From: Thermodesulfobacteriota bacterium
GTDB lineage: Bacteria; Desulfobacterota; Desulfobacteria; Desulfobacterales; RPRI01
Direction of reading: 5' to 3'
Assembly (NCBI GenBank): GCA_030836965.1
Contig: JAUPLM010000078.1
Location: 1-6,134, forward strand
DNA: 6,134 nt
Under the pieces are notes generated by a model. The model was not told the DNA's origin. It saw nothing but the letters and a program-made list of their open reading frames with translations, and searched no databases. Position 1 is the stretch's first letter. Each line of letters opens with the position of its first letter. A program made the position numbers and the translations under genes. Shown piece by piece: positions 1 to 5,179 of this stretch.

Positions 1-232
1 TCATAGTGGGTTTTTTAGTATCAAGGACAGTGACAGCCGGGCAATTTATACAGTGTGAAGTCCGGCCATATAGAGCATGGTAGCAGGGTTTTCCAACAAT
101 GTCTTTTTCCCAGCCCCGATTTGTATCATTATTAATGGCAAGAATATTGAAATCAGGGGAAATTACCAAAATTTTCCTTTTAAAAGCATCTATAGCTTTC
201 AAAAGATATTCATTTTGAATTTTTTGATCCAT
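1..232 (-). CDS. PAS-domain signalling protein, N-terminal fragment (cut by window edge)
   Basis: Read on the minus strand, an ATG at 232-230 opens a frame of 77 codons with no stop before the left edge. The start is well defined: the codon directly upstream in frame (235-233) is TGA, and a GAGAGAG ribosome-site-like run lies at 243-237. After a short charged lead (about residues 1-20) comes a PAS-like core: KILVISPDFNILAINN, then a Trp and the segment IVGKPCYHALYGR (about 45-57), followed by a Cys pair in HCINCPA (about 60-66). The Cys pattern C50-x10-C61-x2-C64 recurs in PAS domains of histidine kinases, sigma-54 activators and diguanylate cyclases of anaerobes. The output domain is outside the window, so the protein class is unknown. 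It could sense redox state or a ligand, but nothing here proves that. It is transcribed away from the fatty-acid operon. Confidence 0.82.
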   Translation of the reverse strand, partial: MDQKIQNEYLLKAIDAFKRKILVISPDFNILAINNDTNRGWEKDIVGKPCYHALYGRTSHCINCPAVTVLDTKKPTM

Positions 233-258
233 TCAACTCTCTCAATATCGGTGCGGAG

Positions 259-288
259 ATTATAAAAATACAATTGTATTTATATAAT
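259..288. promoter_or_regulatory. 30-bp near-perfect palindrome flanked by divergent -10-like hexamers
   Basis: The stretch is an inverted repeat centred on CAATTG (271-276). Its core AAATACAATTGTATTT (266-281) is a perfect 16-bp palindrome, and the full 30 bp has only one mismatched base pair (265 against 282). The left end ATTATA (259-264) reads TATAAT on the minus strand, about 27 bp upstream of the PAS gene ATG. The right end (283-288) reads TATAAT on the plus strand. A minus-strand -10 here would place transcription start just ahead of the GAGAGAG site, so this is the best candidate promoter/operator of the PAS gene. The matching -35 elements are poor. TACAATTGTA resembles MarR/OhrR-type half-sites, but no regulator can be assigned. 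Confidence 0.45.
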
Positions 289-622
289 ACCGGGAGGAAT
301 GATCTTCAGAAACTGAAACAATTGCAGTTAAGTCATAATCACCTTAAAAATGCAATTGAAAGTTTGAAATTTTTTAATGACAAAGATTCATGATTAAGCC
401 GGAATTAAATGAATGACTGCTCAACATAATTTACAAATTTCAGGTATAACGCGCATTAGTAAATTTGTATTATAAGTCTGATGAATCTATTTGATTTTGC
501 AAATATTAAAGATATTTTATCAACTTCCTGGTGGTTTAATTAATTGAATAGATATTTTTGATAGAAGTTTGATGTCCGCTATTTCCTGCAGGTGTCACCA
601 GTGCAATTTACCAAGATTATAC
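289..622. other. AT-rich intergenic region without a supportable gene
   Basis: No gene with a start codon, ribosome site and plausible length is visible on either strand. The region holds a startless codon-like run (298-393, ending TGA), a possible degenerate FadR half-site (409-428), and a 9-bp inverted repeat TACAAATTT/AAATTTGTA (432-440/461-469) with a 20-nt loop and no T-run. It also holds a 20-codon ATG frame at 481 without a ribosome site. Composition is clearly more AT-rich than the flanking genes. Confidence 0.6.
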
Positions 623-650
623 TTGACAGGCGAAATAGCTCTTTGTTAAT
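623..650 (+). promoter_or_regulatory. Probable sigma-70-type promoter of the fadR-acyl-CoA dehydrogenase operon
   Basis: A perfect -35 hexamer TTGACA lies at 623-628. The best -10 at suitable distance is GTTAAT at 645-650 (16-bp spacer, 4 of 6 to consensus). The start of transcription would fall around 656-658, inside the palindrome at 649-668, which is the expected geometry for repression. A better -10-like hexamer, TATAAT at 676-681, has no acceptable -35 at 17 bp and lies very close to the start codon, so it is less likely. Confidence 0.6.
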
Positions 651-668
651 GAATGAGTATTCATTCAT
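649..668. promoter_or_regulatory. FadR-type operator overlapping the operon promoter
   Basis: The sequence ATGAATGAGTATTCATTCAT has perfect 8-bp arms (ATGAATGA / TCATTCAT) around a 4-bp centre. Read on the minus strand it fits, at every position, the Bacillus subtilis FadR (YsiA) box as I recall it, WTGAATGAMTANTCATTCAW; on the plus strand it has one mismatch. The gene immediately downstream encodes a FadR-like TetR protein, so autoregulation and acyl-CoA-responsive control of the whole operon are the natural inference. The consensus is from memory and was not looked up. Confidence 0.85.
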
Positions 669-700
669 AATAATTTATAATCAATTTTCAGTGGGGGATT

Positions 701-1336
701 GTGAACAATAATAAAGTAAAAGGAAATGATAAGTATCACCGCATACTGGAGGCTGCTGTAAAGGTATTTGCCGAACAGGGTTTTTACCAATCGACAATAT
801 CACAGATTGCACGCGAGGCAGGAGTTGCCGATGGTACCATATATTTATATTTTAAAAATAAAGACGATATCCTTGTTCAGTTTTTTAACTACAAAACAAA
901 GCAGGTTTTTGACAGTTTCAGAGAAGAGGTCGGAAAGGCCGATAACAGCTTTGAAAAGCTTAGAAATCTGATACGCCGCCATCTTGAAGAATTTCAAAAT
1001 GACAGGAACATGGCAGTTTTATATCAGGCTGAGACGCATCAGAACAGCCGGCTTGTTGAAGAGCAGATAAAAGAAATGTCGAAGTTGTATCTTGATATTG
1101 TTTCTGAAATTGTGGAGAGGGGTCAGGACGAAGGGAATATACGCAAAGACCTTTATGTCGGCCTTGTTAAGAGGTTTATACTTGGAGGTGTTGACGAGGT
1201 AATAAATACATGGTTGCATTCGGAAGGTAAATACGATCTTGTGTCAATGGCCGATCCTCTCGTAGATCTGTTTATAAGAGGAATAGGCAATCTGGTTAAA
1301 ATATCGGACGAAAATTCTAAAAAGAATAACCTATAA
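701..1336 (+). CDS. fadR: TetR-family transcriptional regulator, FadR-like repressor of fatty-acid degradation
   Basis: This 211-aa protein has the TetR layout: an N-terminal helix-turn-helix domain (about residues 11-58) and an all-helical ligand/dimer domain (about 65-200). The DNA-binding segment is sharply recognisable: ILEAAVKVFAEQGF (15-28), ISQIAREAGVADGTIYLYF (33-51), then KNKDDIL. The C-terminal part keeps a Gly-x-x-Asp-Glu followed by a Trp and KYDLV, as in Bacillus subtilis FadR, which binds long-chain acyl-CoA and then leaves its operator. Length is slightly above the roughly 194 aa of the Bacillus protein because of short extra tails. The start is GTG at 701 behind a weak G-rich site (693-697); no other suitable start precedes the HTH. 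A FadR-type box lies 32 bp upstream, and a dehydrogenase follows after 24 nt, so it is probably autoregulated and leads the operon. The FadR assignment rests on recalled similarity and on the operator match. Confidence 0.88.
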   Translation: MNNNKVKGNDKYHRILEAAVKVFAEQGFYQSTISQIAREAGVADGTIYLYFKNKDDILVQFFNYKTKQVFDSFREEVGKADNSFEKLRNLIRRHLEEFQNDRNMAVLYQAETHQNSRLVEEQIKEMSKLYLDIVSEIVERGQDEGNIRKDLYVGLVKRFILGGVDEVINTWLHSEGKYDLVSMADPLVDLFIRGIGNLVKISDENSKKNNL

Positions 1337-1345
1337 TTATTATAT

Positions 1346-1351
1346 AAGGAG
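1346..1351 (+). promoter_or_regulatory. Ribosome binding site AAGGAG of the first acyl-CoA dehydrogenase
   Basis: AAGGAG ends 9 nt before the ATG at 1361 and sits in the 24-nt gap after the regulator stop codon. It is the strongest Shine-Dalgarno match in the window, while the regulator itself has only a weak site. This suggests higher translation of the enzyme than of the repressor from the same message. Confidence 0.8.
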
Positions 1352-1360
1352 AAATCTATT

Positions 1361-3232
1361 ATGGCACAGTTAATAGCCGATAGAAGGGATGTTGATTTTG
1401 TTCTTCATGAACAATTGCAGGTTTCAGAACTCAGTAAACATGAAAAGTATATGGAATTCAGCAAAAAAACAATTGATATGATTATATCGGAGGCGCGTAA
1501 TCTTGCTGTAAAGGAAGTGCTTCCGACACAGAAATTGGGAGACAGGGAAGGGTGCAGACTAGATAACGGCAAGGTAAGCGTACCCGAAAGTTTTCACAGA
1601 GCTTATGAACTGATCAAGGAGGGGGAATGGATCGCCATGACGGAAGACCCCGAATGGGGAGGGCAGGGGATGCCCAAAACTGTAGCTCTGGCCGCTGGTG
1701 ACTATCTTGTAGGTGCGAACTATGCGTTCATGATGTACGGTGGGCTGACACATGGCGCCGGGAAGCTGATTGACGCATTTGGAACAGATAAGCAGAAAAA
1801 ACTTTTTTTAAAAAAGATGTATACCGGTGAATGGTGCGGGACGATGCTTCTTACAGAACCCGAGGCCGGTTCTGATGTCGGAGCGCTCACAACCAGCGCA
1901 AAAAGAAATGACGATGGTACATACTCAATAATCGGCAACAAAATATTTATTTCAGGCGGCGAGCATGATCTTGCTGAAAATATAATCCATCCGGTTCTTG
2001 CCAGAATTGAGGGAGCCCCGGCCGGTACGAAGGGAATTTCTTTATTTCTTGTGCCCAAAGTATGGGTAAACGACGACGGAAGCCTCGGTGAATTCAATGA
2101 CGTAGTTTGTACCGGGATAGAAGAAAAAATGGGTATCCATGGAAATGCCACATGTTCACTTGCACTGGGCGGAAAAGGTAAATGCCGCGGAACCCTGCTT
2201 GGCGAAGAGAACAAGGGAATGCGGGCGATGTTTCTTATGATGAATGAGGCGCGTCAGCTTGTCGGCCTTCAGGGTTTTACCTGCGCGTCTTCATCTTACA
2301 TGTATGCCGTTAACTATGCGAGACAGCGTGTTCAGGGGAAAAATCTGCTTCAGATGATGGATGCGAATGCGCCGTCGGTTCCTATTATACAGCACCCTGA
2401 TGTGCGCCGCCAGCTTATGATAATGAAAGCCTATGTTGAGGGCATGAGGAGCTTGATTTATTATTCCGGTTTTTGTGCGGACAAGATGGAAACTGCAAGC
2501 GATGAAGGAGAAAAAGCAAAGTGTCAGGGGCTTATTGAAGTGCTTACACCTATACTTAAAGCATATATAACCGACAAATCCTTCGAGGTGTGCAGCCATG
2601 GCATTCAGGTTTACGGAGGATACGGCTTTATCAAAGAGTATCCGGTTGAACAGTTGTTAAGAGACTGCAGAATCACAATGATTTATGAGGGAACAAACGG
2701 GATTCAGGCGATGGACCTTCTAGGACGCAAGCTTGGCATGAACAAGGGAAAGCCTGTTATGGATCTTTTCAGTGAAATTCAGAAGACTATTGCAGCTGCA
2801 AAGGGAATTCACGGACTTGAAAAACTTGCTGAAGATGTTGAAAAATCATTGAATAAACTCGGAGAAGTTGCCATGCATATAGGCGCTACAGCGATGTCGC
2901 CCAAAGTCATGACCGCATTTGCCTTTGCATATCCGTTCCTCGAAGCTGCCGGCGATGTAATAATGGCGTGGATGCTTCTCTGGAGAGCTGTAATTGCCGC
3001 CCCGAAACTTGAAAAATTGATAGGCAGCACCGGTCTTGAGGAGGGCATCAATTATCTGGAAAGGCGGGCAAAAATTGAAAAAGACAAAAATGCCGCATTC
3101 TACGAAGGCCAAATCAAGAGCGCGGAGTTTTTCATCAATGCAATGCTTCCTCTAACCTTCGGTAAGATGAAAGCAATTCAGAAAGCAAGCAGCGCAGCCA
3201 TTGAAATTCCGGAAGTTTCGTTCGGAGGTTAA
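1361..3232 (+). CDS. Acyl-CoA dehydrogenase, long DmdC-type family with C-terminal extension
   Basis: This 623-aa FAD flavoenzyme is expected to oxidise an acyl-CoA to the trans-2-enoyl-CoA, passing electrons to ETF, in the cytoplasm. It is much longer than the classic 380-aa acyl-CoA dehydrogenases. In order: a short N-terminal cap with DRRDVDFVLHEQL (about 7-19), as in the AcylCoA_DH_N family; the N-terminal helical domain (about 40-158, with EWGGQGMP); the beta domain with MLLTEPEAGSD (162-172) and GNKIFISGGEHD (192-203); and the flavin/catalytic helical domain to about 455. A C-terminal helical extension follows (about 475-610). The catalytic base is predicted to be Glu443 in IYEGTNGIQ, equivalent to the YEGT Glu of medium-chain dehydrogenases. 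The family includes DmdC (methylthiopropionyl-CoA dehydrogenase), but many members in fatty-acid oxidisers act on other chains. With fadR and fadE neighbours, a fatty acyl-CoA is likelier than the DMSP product. Substrate remains unknown. Confidence 0.93.
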   Translation: MAQLIADRRDVDFVLHEQLQVSELSKHEKYMEFSKKTIDMIISEARNLAVKEVLPTQKLGDREGCRLDNGKVSVPESFHRAYELIKEGEWIAMTEDPEWGGQGMPKTVALAAGDYLVGANYAFMMYGGLTHGAGKLIDAFGTDKQKKLFLKKMYTGEWCGTMLLTEPEAGSDVGALTTSAKRNDDGTYSIIGNKIFISGGEHDLAENIIHPVLARIEGAPAGTKGISLFLVPKVWVNDDGSLGEFNDVVCTGIEEKMGIHGNATCSLALGGKGKCRGTLLGEENKGMRAMFLMMNEARQLVGLQGFTCASSSYMYAVNYARQRVQGKNLLQMMDANAPSVPIIQHPDVRRQLMIMKAYVEGMRSLIYYSGFCADKMETASDEGEKAKCQGLIEVLTPILKAYITDKSFEVCSHGIQVYGGYGFIKEYPVEQLLRDCRITMIYEGTNGIQAMDLLGRKLGMNKGKPVMDLFSEIQKTIAAAKGIHGLEKLAEDVEKSLNKLGEVAMHIGATAMSPKVMTAFAFAYPFLEAAGDVIMAWMLLWRAVIAAPKLEKLIGSTGLEEGINYLERRAKIEKDKNAAFYEGQIKSAEFFINAMLPLTFGKMKAIQKASSAAIEIPEVSFGG

Positions 3233-3252
3233 TTTATTTATTATAAAGGACC

Positions 3253-3297
3253 TGCTTCCCGTAGCCCATGCCTTTTAATGCGGAGCCGGGGGAAGCA
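3253..3297 (+). repeat. Intergenic inverted repeat (potential mRNA hairpin) between the two dehydrogenases
   Basis: TGCTTCCC (3253-3260) is the exact reverse complement of GGGAAGCA (3290-3297), leaving a 29-nt loop. There is no T-run after it, so it is not a terminator. It could influence message stability or processing between the genes. The alternative upstream ATG at 3268 falls in the loop. The 8-bp arms are short enough that chance is possible. Confidence 0.35.
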
Positions 3298-3312
3298 TTC
3301 AACCTTAAAACT

Positions 3313-3317
3313 GGGAG
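3313..3317 (+). promoter_or_regulatory. Ribosome binding site GGGAG that decides the start of the second dehydrogenase
   Basis: GGGAG lies 7 nt before the ATG at 3325, the preferred start. The rival in-frame ATG at 3268 has its nearest purine-rich site (AAAGGA, 3245-3250) 17 nt away, which is too far for good use. Confidence 0.6.
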
Positions 3318-3324
3318 ATGGAAA

Positions 3325-5109
3325 ATGCCTCAAAGAAAAATTTTTTCGGGTGGTGAATTTCTTGTTTCAGAAATTTTACCCGGAGAAGTATTTGCCCCTG
3401 AAGATTTCAGCCGGGAACACAGGATGATTTACGGCACTGCAAATGACTTCGTAAAAAAAGAGATTCTGCCGAATATAGAACTCATAGAGGAAAAAGATGA
3501 ATCATTTGTCCGCTCCCTCTTCCGGAAAACAGGTGAAATTGGTCTGAATGGAATTGATATTCCGGTCGAATACGGCGGGGAAGGGATGGACAAAATAAGC
3601 ACCTGCCTTGTAACTGAAGCGATGGGAGCGGGTGCGTCTTTTGCTGTTTCCCATTCTTCGCATACGGGGATAGGAACTCTTCCGATTATTTTCTTCGGTA
3701 ATGAGGAGCAAAAAAAAAGGTATCTTCCAAAACTTGCTACAGGGGAGATAATTGCGGCTTATTGTCTGACTGAATCAAGTGCGGGCTCGGACGCCCTTAA
3801 CTCGCAGGCAACCGCTGTGCTTTCTCCTGACGGCAGAAATTATATTTTAAACGGAGAAAAAATATTCATTACAAACGGCGGCTGGGCTGATGTTTTTATA
3901 ATTTATGCAAAAGTGGACGGCCATAAATTCACCGGTTTTATTGTGGAGCGCACTTTCCCTGGTGTATCGAGCGGACCCGAAGAAAGGAAAATGGGAATAA
4001 AAGGATCTTCCACCACATCGGTGATTTTAAAAGATTGTGCTGTTCCTGTTGAGAACCTCCTTTTTACAATCGGCCAGGGACACAAGATCGCATTCAATGT
4101 TCTAAATGTCGGCCGCCTGAAGCTTGGGGCAAGCGTGGTTGGTCCGAGCAAGACCGCAATAGCCGAAGCGGCAAAATATGCCAATATCAGAGAACAATTC
4201 GGGAAAAAGATAAGCTCGTTCGGTATGATTAAAAGCAAACTGGCAGATATGAGTATAAGGACGTACATGGCCGAATCACTTGCTTATCGTACCGCTGCTG
4301 CTATTGAAGACAAGCTTGGCGTTCTGGATGAAAGAGCAAAAAAAGACGGAACAGAGAATGCCAAAGCTATAGAAGAATACGCTATAGAGTGTTCTATAGC
4401 AAAGATATTCGGGAGTGAGTGCCTTGATTTTTGTGCGGATGAACTTGTCCAGATATTCGGAGGAAACGGATATATAGCTGAATATCCGGCTGAGCGTATA
4501 TACAGGGATTCAAGAATCAACAGGATTTTTGAAGGGACAAACGAAATTAACCGCCTGTTGATTCCCGGAACATTCATAAAAAGAGGGTTGCAGAACAGGA
4601 TCCCGGTCATGGATGCCCTGAAAACAATTGAGAATGAAATAAAGGCATATGATCCGGATAATATTTTAATGAATGATTCTCCTCTTGCTATACAGAGACA
4701 CACGGTTGAATTGTGTAAAAAAATGCTTCTTTTTGCCACAAGTTCCGCTTTAAACAAACTTATGGCAAATATTGGAGAAGAACAGGAAATTATGGCTCTG
4801 CTTGCTGATATAATAATTAGAATATTTGCCATGGAAAGCGGTCTTTTGAGGGCTGAAAAGCTTTCTGTTTCAAAGGGTGAAAAGAAAGCTGAATACCATA
4901 TTGCAGCAGTCAAGGTTTATATAAATGATGCTGTTCCGGAAATAGCCGCTATGACAAGGCAGATCTTTGCTTTTATAGAAGAGGGCGATGCTCTTGCTGC
5001 AAAATATAAAATGGTTGACAAACTTTCCGCCAAACGTCCTGTTAATACTATTCCCTTGAGGCGCTTTATTGCCGAAAAAGTTATCAAGGGTCAGAAATAT
5101 CCTTTTTAA
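3325..5109 (+). CDS. fadE: Acyl-CoA dehydrogenase, Bacillus FadE / VLCAD-like, with C-terminal extension
   Basis: Starting at the ATG at 3325, the protein has 594 aa, about the size of Bacillus FadE (YusJ) as I recall it. An in-frame ATG at 3268 would add 19 residues (MPFNAEPGEAF...) that do not look conserved. The N-terminal part has GGEFL and FAPEDFSREHRMI, typical of this group, then LGLNGIDIP-like and EYGGEGMDK segments. The beta domain shows CLTESSAGSD (147-156) and NGEKIFITNGGWADVF (176-191), then a KMGIKGSSTTSVIL segment. The C-terminal helical domain has FGGNGYIAEYPAERIYRD and the predicted catalytic Glu403 in RIFEGTNEINR. Residues from about 430 onward are an extra helical domain as in mitochondrial very-long-chain acyl-CoA dehydrogenase. 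It should oxidise long-chain acyl-CoA to enoyl-CoA with ETF as acceptor. It follows the first dehydrogenase by 92 nt without a terminator, so it is probably co-transcribed. The fadE label means the Bacillus type, not the unrelated-length E. coli FadE. Confidence 0.92.
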   Translation: MPQRKIFSGGEFLVSEILPGEVFAPEDFSREHRMIYGTANDFVKKEILPNIELIEEKDESFVRSLFRKTGEIGLNGIDIPVEYGGEGMDKISTCLVTEAMGAGASFAVSHSSHTGIGTLPIIFFGNEEQKKRYLPKLATGEIIAAYCLTESSAGSDALNSQATAVLSPDGRNYILNGEKIFITNGGWADVFIIYAKVDGHKFTGFIVERTFPGVSSGPEERKMGIKGSSTTSVILKDCAVPVENLLFTIGQGHKIAFNVLNVGRLKLGASVVGPSKTAIAEAAKYANIREQFGKKISSFGMIKSKLADMSIRTYMAESLAYRTAAAIEDKLGVLDERAKKDGTENAKAIEEYAIECSIAKIFGSECLDFCADELVQIFGGNGYIAEYPAERIYRDSRINRIFEGTNEINRLLIPGTFIKRGLQNRIPVMDALKTIENEIKAYDPDNILMNDSPLAIQRHTVELCKKMLLFATSSALNKLMANIGEEQEIMALLADIIIRIFAMESGLLRAEKLSVSKGEKKAEYHIAAVKVYINDAVPEIAAMTRQIFAFIEEGDALAAKYKMVDKLSAKRPVNTIPLRRFIAEKVIKGQKYPF

Positions 5110-5128
5110 TCTATCTAAACAGAAAATA

Positions 5129-5156
5129 GGCGGACTTGTTACAAGTCCGCCTTTTT
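5129..5156. terminator. Rho-independent terminator between the convergent operon and fadD, probably bidirectional
   Basis: GGCGGACTTG (5129-5138) pairs perfectly with CAAGTCCGCC (5142-5151) across a TTA loop, followed by TTTTT (5152-5156). It begins 19 nt after the stop codon of the second dehydrogenase. On the minus strand the hairpin is followed by TATTTTCTGTTT, a less even T-rich tract, and it lies about 28 nt past the fadD stop, so the same hairpin can end both transcripts. Confidence 0.93.
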
Positions 5157-5179
5157 ACTTTTATATTTTCCCATTTCAG

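Noticed and set aside
77..265. 62-aa plus-strand open frame
   Set aside because: It lies antisense over the well-supported PAS frame on the minus strand, has no ribosome site and no recognisable composition.
259..393. Resemblance of the startless frame to Spo0E-like small phosphatase proteins
   Set aside because: There is an LS-x-x-x-L pattern, but the characteristic SQxxxD motif is absent, there is no start codon, and the frame runs through the 30-bp palindrome.
432..469. Inverted repeat TACAAATTT/AAATTTGTA as a terminator
   Set aside because: The stem is AT-only except one pair, the loop is 20 nt, and no T-run follows on either strand.
481..543. 20-codon frame starting ATG (MNLFDFANIKDIL...)
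   Set aside because: No ribosome site, very short, and it lies in AT-rich intergenic DNA; cannot be told from chance.
1720..2214. 164-aa minus-strand open frame inside the first dehydrogenase
   Set aside because: It is antisense to a gene with complete family motifs throughout; the Ser/Pro-rich translation is typical of a shadow frame.
1361..3232. Assignment as dmdC for DMSP breakdown
   Set aside because: The family matches, but the neighbours are fatty-acid genes and no other dmd gene is present; the family is broader than this function.
4669..4684. ATGAATGATTCTCC as another FadR site
   Set aside because: Only one arm matches, and it lies inside the coding region of the second dehydrogenase.
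4284..4913. 209-aa minus-strand open frame inside the second dehydrogenase
   Set aside because: It is a long shadow of a real coding region, with no family resemblance, no ribosome site and low-complexity Ser/Ile/Ala composition.
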